DNA of 64,000 bases from Basilea psittacipulmonis DSM 24701 (GTDB taxonomy: Bacteria; Pseudomonadota; Gammaproteobacteria; Burkholderiales; Burkholderiaceae_B), in contig NZ_CP009238.1 in NCBI RefSeq assembly GCF_000743945.1, forward strand, positions 1,054,001-1,118,000, written 5' to 3'. Positions 1 through 9,688 of the stretch are shown here, one piece after another. Below the pieces are notes generated by a model, which did no database searches, was not told where the DNA came from, and saw only the letters and a list, made by a program, of their open reading frames with translations. Positions within the stretch are counted from its first letter, which is position 1; every line of letters starts with the position of its first letter. A program made the translations under genes and the position numbers.

Positions 1-656
1 TCGCTATTCATGCGTAGCACTTGGTTTTTCGAGTTATTGTAACGACGTTTTAAAATCGTTTTGATTTTTTCATCAGAATTATTAGCAAGCTTCAAACGCA
101 AATAATCGTTCTTCACTCGCTTTCTCCAAATATCTTTTATATCGCTTTCATTCTTAGCCCAAGGCGATTTTTTTCGATCGATTTCAACACTTTCTTTCTT
201 AGTGAAATCAAACCCTTTGTCCAGTAAAGAAATCGCGTATTCATATCGCTCCTGAACACGATGACGATAATGAATAAAAAAGTCAAAACAGTCATCAAAC
301 GAAGAACGTGCAATGTAACTCGCCATTTTATTTTTCATATAGGCGTAGTCATCAATATCTTTCTGAGTAAAAAAGACTCTTTGGGGATCCAAACTTTTTA
401 AGAAAGTCTTGTAAATTAATGCAGATGTCTCGAGATTAAGCGGTTTCGGGTCATAGGCTAATTTACTTAAAATCGCTGCGGTGATGTAACTGGCCTCTTC
501 TTGGGCAAGCTGAGGTATAAATGTGTCATCCGCAGGAATCGTATTGGATGAGCTAACATTCGATACAGGCTCAGTGACAGAGATTTCAGTCGCAAAGCTA
601 GCTGTACTAACCGCAGTTAGCAATCCTAGCGTCAATAGTAATTTTTGCACTTTCAT
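1..656 (-). CDS. prc: Tail-specific (C-terminal processing) periplasmic protease Prc, 5' part only
   Basis: Reading leftwards from the ATG at 654-656 gives an open frame of 218 codons that runs off the window. It begins with a signal peptide (MKVQKLLLTLG..., likely cleaved after about residue 22, TASFA). The rest matches the N-terminal domain of Prc/Tsp: a segment with LDPQRVFFTQKDID, then the stretch around DFTKKE, PWA and WRKRVKNDYLRLKLA. Prc is a serine/lysine protease that degrades periplasmic proteins carrying non-polar C-termini and processes penicillin-binding proteins. The PDZ and catalytic S41 domains lie outside the window, so catalytic residues cannot be checked. It is divergent from the lytic transglycosylase gene, another periplasmic cell-wall function. 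Confidence 0.9.
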   Translation of the reverse strand, partial: MKVQKLLLTLGLLTAVSTASFATEISVTEPVSNVSSSNTIPADDTFIPQLAQEEASYITAAILSKLAYDPKPLNLETSALIYKTFLKSLDPQRVFFTQKDIDDYAYMKNKMASYIARSSFDDCFDFFIHYRHRVQERYEYAISLLDKGFDFTKKESVEIDRKKSPWAKNESDIKDIWRKRVKNDYLRLKLANNSDEKIKTILKRRYNNSKNQVLRMNS

Positions 657-792
657 AAAAATTCATTTATTTTTTACTAATAAAACGTTACTATACAAGA
701 AAACAAGGAGAATTTCTTAATTTTGCAATTTTTTTAGCAAACAAAGTGAATATCCATGTTTTCATCATGCTTTTATTCAGGGGGATTATCTT

Positions 793-2025
793 ATGACATC
801 ACTTCATATCTCCAAAACACTTTTTACCTGTGCCGTCTTAACATTCAGCACCAGTGCACTGAGCCAAACATTACCCCAAACCAAAGAAGCACTACTGACT
901 TGTCTAAACTCGATAAAGCCTAAAGATATTGATACGGCGTTATATCAGAAGATTACTGCCTCTATCGAACCCGATTTCTCTGTATTAGACAAGCTTAACT
1001 ATCAGCCTGAATTTAAGCTACCCAGCTGGGATTATTATTCAGTGTTAGTCGATCAGGAACGTGTGAATGATGGACTGGTGATGATGAACCAATACAAAAC
1101 CGTTTTAGATCGCATCCATCAACAATATAAAGTCCCTCCTCAGGTAATCGTAGCTATTTGGGGTATCGAAAGCAATTATGGCAAAAACATCGGACAAACG
1201 CCGATCTTAAATTCACTGGCCACGTTAAGTTGTTACGGTCGTCGCCAAAACTATTTTAGAACAGAACTAACAGCCGCCTTGAAGATTATTGCTTCGGGAG
1301 ATGTACGTGCTGAGGATTTAAAAGGTTCTTGGGCAGGTGCTTTTGGCAATACCCAGTTTATGCCTAGCACTTATCGCCGTCTTGCAGTAGATTTTGATAA
1401 AGATGGCAAAAAAGATCTCGTTAATAGCGTGCCAGATGCATTAGCTTCTACCGCGAACTTCCTGATTAAATCAGGCTGGAAACCAGGTCTAGCATGGGGA
1501 CTTGAGGTCAAACTACCCCAACATTTTGATACCAGTCAAACTGCATGGAACAAAAGAAAAACCGCCAAACAATGGCAAGATCTAGGTTTAAAGCCCTATG
1601 CATCCAGACAGTCTATTACCCAAGTGTTTCCTGAACACACATCACTTGGTTTGTTATTGCCTGATGGACCGAATGGGATTGCACTTTTAGTGAGTCAAAA
1701 CTTCACCGCTGTCTATCGCTATAATGCATCGACTAATTATGCCTTGGCTATTTTAGGACTTGCTCAAAAACTCAATTTAAAAACGGATTTTGAGAAAAAA
1801 TGGTCTCGACAAGGCCTATCGCGTAAAGATAGAGTCCAATTACAAGATCATCTAAAGTCTTTGGGTTATGACATCGGCAGCAGCGATGGTATTCTGGGAA
1901 GTAAGAGCCGACACGCCATTCAAGCATTACAGCAGGAATGGGGAATGACGGCTGATGGCGTGGCGGATAAGGAGTTTTACCAAAAACTTATCCATCATTC
2001 CCAAGCCACCTCCTCTCAAGAGTAA
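793..2025 (+). CDS. MltB-like lytic murein transglycosylase with C-terminal peptidoglycan-binding domain
   Basis: The 410-residue protein has a signal peptide (about residues 1-25, ending SALSQ), an SLT_2/MltB catalytic domain and, from about residue 345, a PG_binding_1 domain (LQDHLKSLGYD..GSSDGILGSKSRHAIQ). The family's catalytic glutamate is visible as E126 in AIWGIESNYG, and GAFGNTQFMPSTY follows as expected. Such enzymes cleave glycan strands between MurNAc and GlcNAc to give 1,6-anhydro-MurNAc. There is no lipobox cysteine, so it is probably soluble in the periplasm rather than an outer-membrane lipoprotein like E. coli MltB. The start is supported by an AGGGGG ribosome-binding site about 9 bases upstream. 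Confidence 0.9.
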   Translation: MTSLHISKTLFTCAVLTFSTSALSQTLPQTKEALLTCLNSIKPKDIDTALYQKITASIEPDFSVLDKLNYQPEFKLPSWDYYSVLVDQERVNDGLVMMNQYKTVLDRIHQQYKVPPQVIVAIWGIESNYGKNIGQTPILNSLATLSCYGRRQNYFRTELTAALKIIASGDVRAEDLKGSWAGAFGNTQFMPSTYRRLAVDFDKDGKKDLVNSVPDALASTANFLIKSGWKPGLAWGLEVKLPQHFDTSQTAWNKRKTAKQWQDLGLKPYASRQSITQVFPEHTSLGLLLPDGPNGIALLVSQNFTAVYRYNASTNYALAILGLAQKLNLKTDFEKKWSRQGLSRKDRVQLQDHLKSLGYDIGSSDGILGSKSRHAIQALQQEWGMTADGVADKEFYQKLIHHSQATSSQE

Positions 2026-2064
2026 GGCGGATGTTGTTTTTATTCACAGGATGGCAAAAAAAGA

Positions 2065-2093
2065 TTGACCTTGTACCATTGATTCATTAAAAT
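2065..2093 (+). promoter_or_regulatory. Sigma-70 promoter of the tRNA-CAT gene
   Basis: A -35 box TTGACC (2065-2070) and a -10 box TAAAAT (2088-2093) are separated by 17 bp. The -10 ends 10 bases before the mature tRNA 5' end. No other gene could use this promoter. Confidence 0.65.
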
Positions 2094-2103
2094 TATGTTT
2101 CTT

Positions 2104-2180
2104 GGCTCTTTAGCTCAGTCGGTTAGAGCGACGGAATCATAATCCGCAGGTCCCCCGTTCGAGTCGGGGAAGAGCCACCA
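2104..2180 (+). tRNA. tRNA-Met (anticodon CAT), CCA encoded
   Basis: The cloverleaf can be drawn completely. The acceptor stem is GGCTCTT/AAGAGCC, the D stem GCTC/GAGC, the anticodon loop ATCATAA with CAT at positions 34-36, the T stem CCCCG/CGGGG, and an A discriminator is followed by encoded CCA. The lowest anticodon-stem pair (A27-C43) is mismatched. The paired 5' acceptor end excludes an initiator tRNA. Elongator Met is most likely, but a lysidine-modified tRNA-Ile2 also carries CAT and cannot be fully excluded by eye. Confidence 0.9.
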
Positions 2181-2190
2181 GAATTTAAGA

Positions 2191-2217
2191 TGCCTGATAT
2201 TTGTCAGGCATTTTTTA
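2191..2217 (+). terminator. Intrinsic terminator after the tRNA gene
   Basis: TGCCTGA and TCAGGCA form a perfect 7-bp stem with a 6-base loop, followed by six T. It lies 11 bases after the tRNA 3' end. Confidence 0.85.
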
Positions 2218-2303
2218 TTGCCTGAAAGATGTTACCCCGCCTCTGGTGCATACCGAGTGATCGAGTGACCTCTCCACACTGAGTGATCGAGGCACGCTTC
2301 ATA

Positions 2304-2340
2304 CAAAAAAGCCCGCTCAAATACGTGACTTGAACGGGCT
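2304..2340 (-). terminator. Intrinsic terminator of the formate dehydrogenase/RNase block
   Basis: On the reverse strand AGCCCGTTCAA pairs with TTGAGCGGGCT (one G-T pair) and is followed by a run of T (2305-2310). It lies 22 bases beyond the stop codon of the barnase-like gene and is the only good terminator seen after fdnG, fdnH, fdnI, fdhD, fdhE and the RNase gene. Confidence 0.8.
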
Positions 2341-2361
2341 GTTCAGATGAGCTATTGTCTA

Positions 2362-2862
2362 TCACTGACAATCTGGAACTTTTCTAAATGACTGGTAATG
2401 GTCAAAAGTAATGTATTGCTGGGTTTTTGAAAAAATAATACGTTTAGCATTACGCTGACGACTTCCTTGGTAATCAAAATCTGCCTCTTGCCATCTGCCT
2501 TGAGGGAGTTTTTGTTCAAAATTACCAAAATAATCACCACCGATCATCTTACCCTCTAAAACGTCTTCATCCCATAAAGAACGGCCTGGGCGCCATCCTC
2601 GATGCATGGCTTTTTGTTTCGTGATATAAAAACTAGGCAAACTCGCTTTGTTTTTTAGCATTCTGATGGTCAATGCTAACTTAGGCAAATCATAGATGCT
2701 GGCATTTTCTTCTCTAGCGAGGTTTCTTAATACATTCTCACAACTATTGGCAGCACGTGCAACACGGGCAGACGCACGCAAATCATTAATCATCAGGTAT
2801 GCCACTGCAATAATCGTGACAAATACCAAACCTAATAAACTGATAAACATTTTCCTAGTCAT
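2362..2862 (-). CDS. Barnase-family guanyl-preferring ribonuclease, membrane-anchored or secreted
   Basis: The 166-residue protein has one hydrophobic segment at residues 5-25 (signal peptide or anchor) and a C-terminal half that aligns with Bacillus barnase: GWRPGRSLWD, IGGDYFGN, WQEADFDY, RNAKRI and DHYQSF. Barnase catalytic residues E73, R83, R87 and H102 correspond to E126, R137, R141 and H155, so it should be active. These enzymes cleave single-stranded RNA after guanosine. The gene starts 87 bp after fdhE on the same strand, with an AAGGAT ribosome-binding site, and may be co-transcribed. No barstar-like inhibitor gene is seen on either side, which is unusual if any active form stays in the cytoplasm. 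Confidence 0.82.
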   Translation of the reverse strand: MTRKMFISLLGLVFVTIIAVAYLMINDLRASARVARAANSCENVLRNLAREENASIYDLPKLALTIRMLKNKASLPSFYITKQKAMHRGWRPGRSLWDEDVLEGKMIGGDYFGNFEQKLPQGRWQEADFDYQGSRQRNAKRIIFSKTQQYITFDHYQSFRKVPDCQ

Positions 2863-2949
2863 CTTTTATCCTTGTCTTAATCTAATTTCCTGTGCATTGA
2901 GAATCCAGTCCACATTAATCAAACCGATCTTCTACCTCTTTGACTGAGC

Positions 2950-3861
2950 CTAATTTCCCGTAGATTGGGTATCGCTTTCTAATATCAAATAAGGATTTTC
3001 TCCACCTCTAGAATACGTGTCTGATACCAAAATGTCCAGAATAACACTCGCAATATCATCCGCAATGGGGTCTGCGTGTGGTTGTTTAGTCTGAAATATA
3101 ATTTTGGCATAATGTGAGCATTCCTCGCAAATATGAGCTTTTGCTCCCAAATAACTTGGATTCTCGCCGTTTTCCATATCTTTTAATGAAATCGACTTTT
3201 GAGAATCGCAAAAAGTACATTTTGCTCTCAATACATTCCAACGTGCATTACAACGAGGGCAATGCTGATAACGAAGATTGTAATAATCCGATTTTAGCAA
3301 AACGATACTAGAAACCGCTTCATGACCACAACAAGGACAATGAACACGTTCTTTTTTTATAGGCACATCTTTTTCTTTCAATGTGATACAAGCACTGGTC
3401 CACAGCACTTCTAACAATGCTCGCACGATGATTGTCTGAACAACGGGTTTACGTGGGCCGTCAGTTTGGGCCAACTGCCATAAAGCATCTATGCTTTTTT
3501 CTTTTACGGCTTGGACGGCCTGCTTGATTTTTTCTTCTTTTGTTTGTTCCTGCAATATCGACAAAAATTGAGAAAAATACGTTTGAAAAACATCAGGAAC
3601 TTCCTGTGTATCAAAAGGTTTTAAAATCGTCTGCTCTCGAATAATAAAGCTTTCTAACGGTGCAATGGATCGTAATAAAGTGTCTTGAGCATGACAAATA
3701 TCTGCCAATATTCGCAAATATAACGACCAAGGAGTTTGATCGGCTTGAGCTAATTCTTCATAACGAGCCGCCCTTAAAGCAAAGACATCTTGGCTGGGGG
3801 GCATAAAAAAAGGTTTATGAAAAAACTCATCAACTTGTATTTCTATCATCTTATTGTTCAC
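2950..3861 (-). CDS. fdhE: Formate dehydrogenase accessory protein FdhE
   Basis: The 303-residue protein has the FdhE layout: a helical N-terminal half and a C-terminal half with four CxxC pairs, C175/C178, C201/C204, C215/C218 and C245/C248, that form rubredoxin-like metal sites. FdhE is a cytoplasmic protein needed for assembly of active respiratory formate dehydrogenase before Tat export. Its start overlaps the end of fdhD by 11 bp, which suggests translational coupling. It is the last dedicated formate dehydrogenase gene in the block. Confidence 0.93.
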   Translation of the reverse strand: MNNKMIEIQVDEFFHKPFFMPPSQDVFALRAARYEELAQADQTPWSLYLRILADICHAQDTLLRSIAPLESFIIREQTILKPFDTQEVPDVFQTYFSQFLSILQEQTKEEKIKQAVQAVKEKSIDALWQLAQTDGPRKPVVQTIIVRALLEVLWTSACITLKEKDVPIKKERVHCPCCGHEAVSSIVLLKSDYYNLRYQHCPRCNARWNVLRAKCTFCDSQKSISLKDMENGENPSYLGAKAHICEECSHYAKIIFQTKQPHADPIADDIASVILDILVSDTYSRGGENPYLILESDTQSTGN

Positions 3862-4657
3862 TCACTAATTCAGCATGCGTGTAAATTGTAAATCTATCTG
3901 GTCTGGCAAATCCAATTAAACACATACCTGCTTCATCCGCCATATCGATCGCCATAGAGGTTGCTGCCGAAACGGCGACAAGGATACTGACTCCCATAAC
4001 ATTGGACTTTGCAACCATTTCATAGCTTGCACGACTGGATACTAATATAAATCCTTGGGGCAACACAGGATGCTTTTGAGATAAATCGCCTAATAATTTA
4101 TCCAGTGCATTGTGTCTGCCTAAATCCTCAAAAATTGCTTGTAACTGACCATGCGTGTCAAACCAAGCGGCGGCATGCATAGAACCCGTCATATAACGCA
4201 TAGCTTGGTGATTGGGAAAGTCAATAATGGCTTTTCTAATGGCTTGTGCCTTCACTGAAAATTCAGGATGAATCTTTTGGATAGGCATGACTGCCTGTGA
4301 AAGACTATCAATACCACACAAACCGCAGCCTGTTCTTCCCGAAAGATTTCGACGACGTTCTTTTAATCGATGAAAACACGCACTACTAATCTCAATTCTT
4401 AGTTCTATGCCTTGCTTCAAGTAATGTATATCGATATCATAAATATCGGTGATACGCGTCACAATCTGTTCACTCAGACTAAAGCCAATGGCCAATGCTT
4501 CTAAATCCTGAGCCACTCCCATTAACACAACATGAGAGATACCATTGTAAACCAGGGCTATCGGAACCTCACAAGAAATGATATCTGTTTCGGTTTTTTC
4601 TAGCCCTGATGCGTCACTTCTTTTTACCCAATATGCCTTGATGGCTTCATGGTTCAT
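3851..4657 (-). CDS. fdhD: Sulfurtransferase FdhD for the formate dehydrogenase molybdenum cofactor
   Basis: The 268-residue protein carries the FdhD signature GRTGCGLCGIDS with C111 and C114, the cysteines used to pass sulfur from IscS to the molybdenum/bis-MGD cofactor of formate dehydrogenase. The later segments MHAAAWFD and EDLGRHNALDKL are also family hallmarks. The start overlaps fdnI by 4 bp (ATGA) and the end overlaps fdhE, so the gene is embedded in the operon. Confidence 0.95.
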   Translation of the reverse strand: MNHEAIKAYWVKRSDASGLEKTETDIISCEVPIALVYNGISHVVLMGVAQDLEALAIGFSLSEQIVTRITDIYDIDIHYLKQGIELRIEISSACFHRLKERRRNLSGRTGCGLCGIDSLSQAVMPIQKIHPEFSVKAQAIRKAIIDFPNHQAMRYMTGSMHAAAWFDTHGQLQAIFEDLGRHNALDKLLGDLSQKHPVLPQGFILVSSRASYEMVAKSNVMGVSILVAVSAATSMAIDMADEAGMCLIGFARPDRFTIYTHAELVSEQ

Positions 4658-5307
4658 TCTGGTGTTTTTTCCTCAGTTTGATGTTGTTCTGCTTTTTGCA
4701 TCATTTCACGATACCAACGAGGATGATGTTTCTTTGCCCAGTGTTGGGTCACCACACCCTCGATCATGGCACGAATCGTTCCTCTTACCCAAATCGCTGC
4801 ATAAACATGAACGATGATGCTGGCAATTAAAATCGTTGCCGACCAAGCGTGGAACAATAATGCCAAGCGAATGACAGGAATAGAAAAATGAGGAGCAAAG
4901 TAAGGACGCCAAGCAATCAAGCCCGTTACCACCATGACTAACATACAAAGAGTCATCACCCAGAACATGGCTTTTTGGCCACCATTGTACTTGCCAATAT
5001 CGCCCACTTCATGACCTTTTAGTACTTGTCTAACTGCCAACATCCACTTGACGTCTTCTTTGTTGATAAAGTTATGACGAAAATATCTAAAAAACTGCAC
5101 CGTAAACCCTACAAACATGACAACGCCAACAATAGGATGAATCATGCGTGCCAGTTGAGGCGTACCAAACACATTACTTAACCAGAAAAAAGCGGGATAA
5201 AAGAATGCTAATCCTGAAATGGCCAATAGCACAAAACAAACCGCCACTACCCAGTGGTTAATCCGTTCAGAACGCGAATATCTTTGAAGTAAAGGTTTTT
5301 TCATCAT
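4654..5307 (-). CDS. fdnI: Formate dehydrogenase gamma subunit, cytochrome b556
   Basis: The 217-residue membrane protein has four hydrophobic helices and histidines suited to bind two b hemes (for example H18 in ERINHWVV, H57 in MIHPIVG, and the [19 protein letters not shown] segment). It belongs to the FdnI/FdoI family, which anchors the periplasmic alpha-beta dimer and passes electrons to quinone. It overlaps fdnH by 4 bp and fdhD by 4 bp. Whether it matches E. coli FDH-N or FDH-O more closely cannot be decided by eye. Confidence 0.93.
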   Translation of the reverse strand: MMKKPLLQRYSRSERINHWVVAVCFVLLAISGLAFFYPAFFWLSNVFGTPQLARMIHPIVGVVMFVGFTVQFFRYFRHNFINKEDVKWMLAVRQVLKGHEVGDIGKYNGGQKAMFWVMTLCMLVMVVTGLIAWRPYFAPHFSIPVIRLALLFHAWSATILIASIIVHVYAAIWVRGTIRAMIEGVVTQHWAKKHHPRWYREMMQKAEQHQTEEKTPE

Positions 5308-6221
5308 TTATCATCCCCTTTGTGCAATTTTCCATCTTTACCAATAACCGTCATGTCCTCCAATTCATCATCTGAACGATTGGGGCCCACTGTAATATAG
5401 TGGAAAAAGCCAAATAACGTAGCCGCTGCGATACCGAATGTCGCTAAAGGTTTTAATAGGCCTTTCCAAAATCTTACCGTAGGACTAATCTCTGGATTCT
5501 CTGGCAATCCGCTATATAAGTTAGGATTATCGGCATGGTGAAGCACATACATCACGTGTGTACCGCCAACGCCTTGGGGATCATACAAACCAGCATGCTC
5601 ATAACCTCTTGCTTTCAAATCATCAATACGTTCTTGGGCAAGCTGTTTCATGTCTTCTTTGCTACCAAAACGAATGGCCCCTGTTGGACAGGTTTTCACA
5701 CAAGCAGGCTCTTGTCCCACAGCCACGCGATCTGAACACAAAGTACATTTGTAAGCACGATTGTCTTCTTGATTGATGCGAGGAATGTTAAACGGACAGC
5801 CCGAAATACAATAACCGCAACCAATACAATTTTCCTGATGAAAATCCACAATACCATTTTGATATTGAATAATGGCACCAGGTGAAGGACAGGCTTTCAA
5901 ACAGCCCGGTTCACTACAGTGCATACACCCGTCTTTACGAATTAACCATTCTAATTTACCATGTTCTTCAACCTCATTAAATCTCATGACCGTCCAGCTT
6001 TTTGCCGTGAGATCAATGGGGTTATCATACACACCATGACAGGTGCCAATCTCATCTCTTAAATCATTCCATTCTGAACAAGCCACCTGACATGCTTTAC
6101 AGCCAATACAGGTACTCACATCAATAAGTTTTGCAACTTCTACAGGTTTACGAACACCAGGTGGCGGTGTCACTTCTACCGTTGCAGAACGGCGTTTAAT
6201 ATCTAATGATTGTAATGCCAT
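5304..6221 (-). CDS. fdnH: Formate dehydrogenase beta subunit, four [4Fe-4S] clusters
   Basis: The ATG at 6221 is chosen because GGAG lies 6 bases upstream and the product [14 protein letters not shown] matches the usual FdnH start. A longer form from 6245 would overlap fdnG. The 305-residue protein has four ferredoxin-like cysteine clusters ([47 protein letters not shown]) and one C-terminal transmembrane helix (near [20 protein letters not shown]). It wires electrons from the alpha subunit to the cytochrome b subunit. Confidence 0.94.
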   Translation of the reverse strand: MALQSLDIKRRSATVEVTPPPGVRKPVEVAKLIDVSTCIGCKACQVACSEWNDLRDEIGTCHGVYDNPIDLTAKSWTVMRFNEVEEHGKLEWLIRKDGCMHCSEPGCLKACPSPGAIIQYQNGIVDFHQENCIGCGYCISGCPFNIPRINQEDNRAYKCTLCSDRVAVGQEPACVKTCPTGAIRFGSKEDMKQLAQERIDDLKARGYEHAGLYDPQGVGGTHVMYVLHHADNPNLYSGLPENPEISPTVRFWKGLLKPLATFGIAAATLFGFFHYITVGPNRSDDELEDMTVIGKDGKLHKGDDK

Positions 6222-6231
6222 TTTCTGCTCC

Positions 6232-9200
6232 TTATACTTTCTCAATATTGACTAAAAATGCCTTGTATTCTGGCGTTTGGGTATTACAGTCACCCACAAA
6301 AGGCGTTAAAGAATTAATCAAATAAGCCTTAGGTGCTGTTTTTTCTTTCTCCCAACCCCCGTGCAAAGGAATACCGACTTGATGAACTGTTTGTCCATTA
6401 ACGGTCAACGGTTTAATACGTTTCGTTACGACTGCAACGGCTTCTACCGCACCGCGTTTGGATGACACACGCACCATATCTCCTTTGACAATTCCTTTTT
6501 CTTTTGCCAATTCCTCACTGATTTCCACAAATTGTTGAGGCTGAGCAATCATCAAAAGCTTGACGGATTTTGTCCAAAACTGGAAGTGCTCTGTTAAACG
6601 ATATGTCGTGCCCACATAAGGGAATTCGCTCTTATCGCCAAAGCGAGATTTTACGCCCTCTAACAAACGAACGGCTGGCGATTGTACCTGTTCGGGATGC
6701 AAAGGATTCGTACCCAAAGGAGATTCCATTGGCTCATAATGTTCAGGGAATGGACCATCCACCATTTTTCTTTGGCTAAATAATCGTGCCACGCCCTCTT
6801 CGTTCATGATAAACGGATTCATGCCAGATTCAGGACTTGCATCGGCTTTAAAGTCCGCCACATCAATACCAGTCCATTTCGTGCCATCCCACTCGATTAA
6901 CACGCGTTTAGGATCCCATGGTTTGCCACTCGGATCACATGAAGCACGGTTATACAGAATACGACGGTTAGCAGGCCATGCCCATGCCCAATTTGGCGTA
7001 TTACCTAGACCGACGTTTGTATTATCGCGGCGGTCCATTTGGTTACCTTTTTCCGTCCAAGAACCTGAGAAAATCCAAGTCGCACAGCTAGTCGAACCAT
7101 CCGCACGCAATTCTGAGAAACTGCTCAATAACTCGCCTTTCTTACGAATTACTTTACCATTCGCATCGGTAATATCAGCCAAAGCCATACCGTTATTTTC
7201 TTTTGCCATCTCTACAGGCTTAGGTGCACGAGGATCATAATAGTTCCACGCACAATTCAAGATAGGTTCAGGACTAACACCCCCTTCTTTGCGATATAAA
7301 TCTTTTAGACGTGTCATTAACTCACCTAAAATATCTAAATCAGGCAAAGCTTGTACAGGTGGTTCTGCCGCTGGATGGTGCCATTGTAACCAGCGTGATG
7401 AGTTCACGATCGATCCCTCTTCTTCCGCAAAACAAGGCGTTGGTAAGCGGAATACTTCTGTCGCAATCTTGCTAGGATCCGTATGGTGATTAATATCTTC
7501 GTGATTTTCCCAGAAAGACGCTGTTTCTGTTTTCAAAGGATCCATCACGACCATGTATTTTAATTTTGAGAAAGCTTCCGTCACATAGTTAGCATCAGGG
7601 AATGAGCCTTGTGCATTAAAGCCTTGTACCAAACAACCATTCATTTTGCCTTGGTGCATCAGTTCCACCATTTGTAGGACATCGTACATTTTGTCCCATT
7701 TAGGCAACCAATCATAGCCCCAATCATTTTCTTTTGTGGCATGTTCACCAAAGAACCATTTCAAGCAACTTACCATGAAAGCAGGTGTATTATTCCAATA
7801 ATTAAGCTGTCCTGCTTCCAATGCTTTAGGTGTTTGTTTGGCCAAATAAGTCGCTAAATTCGGATGTTCTTTTTCGCTAGGTAAACTTAAATATCCTGGC
7901 AAACTGGTCGATAACAAGCCTAAATCCGATAAACCTTGAATATTAGAGTGACCACGCAAGGCATTCACACCGCCACCAGCCATACCAATGTTTCCTAGCA
8001 ATAGCTGAATCATGGCCATCGTACGGATATTCTGAGCACCTGTCGTATGTTGTGTCCAACCCAATGCGTATAAAATGGTCATCGTTTTATTCGGAGCACA
8101 GGTCTCACCAATGGCTTGTGCCACTTTCAAAAAGTCTTCTTTTGGCGTTCCTGTCAACGTCGTCATCATCTCTAAACTATAGCGAGAGAAATGATTTTTC
8201 ATGAGCTGGAATACGCAACGTGGGTCTTGTAAGGTCATATCGCGTTTAGCGTAACCCTGTTCATCCAATTCATAGAACCAAGTGTCACGATCATAAAATG
8301 GCGTGCGTTTTTCGCCATCTTCTGGATGCCCCGAAAATAAGCCATCATGGAAGTCATAACCATCTTTGACAATAAAGGAAGCATTCGTGTACGCACGGAT
8401 ATATTCCCAATGAATCTTATCGTTTTCAATCAACCAATTAATGATGGCTCCTAAAAAGCCAATATCTGAACCTGCACGAATTGGTGCATAGAAATCGGCC
8501 ACTGAAGCGGTTCGATTAAAGCGTGGATCGACGACATAAAGTTTTGTGCCTTTGTGTTTTTTGGATTCAATCGCCCATTTAAAGCCCACAGGATGAGCTT
8601 CGGCAGCATTACCACCCATCACCAAAATAAAATCGGCATTCTGGATATCTGTCCATGTATTTGTCATCGCACCACGACCAAAGGTAGAGGCAAGTGCTGA
8701 TACCGTTGGACCGTGACAAACGCGAGCTTGAGCATCTGTTGCTACGATCCCTAATGAACGCATGAATTTTTGGGTCAAAATCCCTGTTTCATTTGAAGAA
8801 GCTGATGCCGTTAACATCGACAAGGTTTCCAAACGATTAACCGTCACACCTTGCTCATTTTTTACTTTTAGATTCGCATCACGATCATCTTTTAAATGAC
8901 GAGCGATACGATCAAACGCCTCTTCCCAAGAGATTCGCTTCCATTCATTGGAATAAGGTTCTCTTACTTCTGGATAATGCAATCGATTATCGCTATTGAC
9001 AAAATCGACTAATGAAGCCCCTTTTGGACATAAAGATCCTCTACTTACAGGATGATCTGGGTCTCCCTCAATGTGATAGATTTTCTTTTTCGCATTTTTT
9101 GCCCCATCACCTAAGCTGTATAACAAGGTACCACAGCCCACAGAACAGTAAGTACAGTTATTTCTAGTTTCGTATGAGTGAGTTAGTTTGTATTGTCTAA

Positions 9201-9303
9201 CCTCAGAAAACGCTGTTCCTGGTGCCATGCCCAAAACAGTTGCACCCGTTGCACTCAATCCTGCAGCGGTGATTTTAAAAAATTGCCGTCTATTAATATT
9301 CAT
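6232..9303 (-). CDS. fdnG: Formate dehydrogenase alpha (catalytic) subunit, Cys-containing, Tat-exported
   Basis: The ATG at 9303 gives a 1023-residue protein starting [15 protein letters not shown], a twin-arginine signal; the in-frame TTG at 9318 is less likely. Cysteines C50, C53, C57 and C92 bind the N-terminal [4Fe-4S] cluster. The active-site residue, selenocysteine 196 in E. coli FdnG, is here Cys196 in ARVCHGPTV, encoded by a normal cysteine codon. The enzyme oxidises formate to CO2 in the periplasm using bis-MGD molybdenum or tungsten. It is the first gene of the block fdnG-fdnH-fdnI-fdhD-fdhE. Confidence 0.95.
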   Translation of the reverse strand: MNINRRQFFKITAAGLSATGATVLGMAPGTAFSEVRQYKLTHSYETRNNCTYCSVGCGTLLYSLGDGAKNAKKKIYHIEGDPDHPVSRGSLCPKGASLVDFVNSDNRLHYPEVREPYSNEWKRISWEEAFDRIARHLKDDRDANLKVKNEQGVTVNRLETLSMLTASASSNETGILTQKFMRSLGIVATDAQARVCHGPTVSALASTFGRGAMTNTWTDIQNADFILVMGGNAAEAHPVGFKWAIESKKHKGTKLYVVDPRFNRTASVADFYAPIRAGSDIGFLGAIINWLIENDKIHWEYIRAYTNASFIVKDGYDFHDGLFSGHPEDGEKRTPFYDRDTWFYELDEQGYAKRDMTLQDPRCVFQLMKNHFSRYSLEMMTTLTGTPKEDFLKVAQAIGETCAPNKTMTILYALGWTQHTTGAQNIRTMAMIQLLLGNIGMAGGGVNALRGHSNIQGLSDLGLLSTSLPGYLSLPSEKEHPNLATYLAKQTPKALEAGQLNYWNNTPAFMVSCLKWFFGEHATKENDWGYDWLPKWDKMYDVLQMVELMHQGKMNGCLVQGFNAQGSFPDANYVTEAFSKLKYMVVMDPLKTETASFWENHEDINHHTDPSKIATEVFRLPTPCFAEEEGSIVNSSRWLQWHHPAAEPPVQALPDLDILGELMTRLKDLYRKEGGVSPEPILNCAWNYYDPRAPKPVEMAKENNGMALADITDANGKVIRKKGELLSSFSELRADGSTSCATWIFSGSWTEKGNQMDRRDNTNVGLGNTPNWAWAWPANRRILYNRASCDPSGKPWDPKRVLIEWDGTKWTGIDVADFKADASPESGMNPFIMNEEGVARLFSQRKMVDGPFPEHYEPMESPLGTNPLHPEQVQSPAVRLLEGVKSRFGDKSEFPYVGTTYRLTEHFQFWTKSVKLLMIAQPQQFVEISEELAKEKGIVKGDMVRVSSKRGAVEAVAVVTKRIKPLTVNGQTVHQVGIPLHGGWEKEKTAPKAYLINSLTPFVGDCNTQTPEYKAFLVNIEKV

Positions 9304-9327
9304 AAATGTTCTCTGCAAAAATTACTT

Positions 9328-9346
9328 GAGAATGCTTATCATTAAG
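9328..9346 (-). promoter_or_regulatory. Possible Fur-like site upstream of fdnG
   Basis: GAGAATGCTTATCATTAAG matches 14 of the 19 positions of the Fur consensus GATAATGATAATCATTATC. It lies 25 bases before the fdnG ATG. The match is much weaker than the Fur boxes before tonB and apbE and could be chance in AT-rich DNA. Confidence 0.3.
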
Positions 9347-9464
9347 ATTAAGTTCTTGTTATCTAAAAGATTTTTCTATTTTATCGAAGTTTTACCCATT
9401 TACCAATGATTTATTCGCTTTTGTCATTCTTGAACAACAGCTACTTTGCTTGATTTACACATAC

Positions 9465-9645
9465 GTTAAGTTCACTACTTGGCATCGCTTGCGTAAAGCA
9501 TGAAAAAAGCATAGTATCGCCCTGCATTAATGTTAAGTTCACCACTCAGCAACACCCGCGAAAGGCATGAAAAAAAAACATAGTATCGCCCTGCGTTAAT
9601 GTTAAGTTCACTACTTGGCAACACCTGCGAAAGGCATAAAAAAAG
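9465..9645. repeat. Three tandem copies of a 67-69 bp intergenic repeat
   Basis: The unit starts GTTAAGTTCACTACTTGG and ends with TAGTATCGCCCTGCNTTAAT. Copies begin at 9465, 9532 and 9601, the third being partial (about 45 bp) and running into the terminator at 9637. Together with the AT-rich sequence at 9347-9464, it fills the gap between fdnG and the lipoprotein gene. No open frame is seen in it. Confidence 0.85.
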
Positions 9646-9663
9646 CACTGTATGACAGTGCTT
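9637..9663 (-). terminator. Intrinsic terminator of the small lipoprotein gene
   Basis: AGCACTG and CAGTGCT form a 7-bp stem (9644-9650 with 9656-9662); the reverse-strand transcript then runs into seven T. It lies 26 bases past the stop codon of the lipoprotein gene ending at 9689. Confidence 0.85.
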
Positions 9664-9688
9664 TTAAGGGATTAGATTGGTCAAACGT

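Noticed and set aside
2250..2295. GAGTGATCGAG direct repeats between the tRNA and the RNase gene as an attachment site
   Set aside because: They do not match the tRNA 3' end and no integrase or prophage genes are adjacent.
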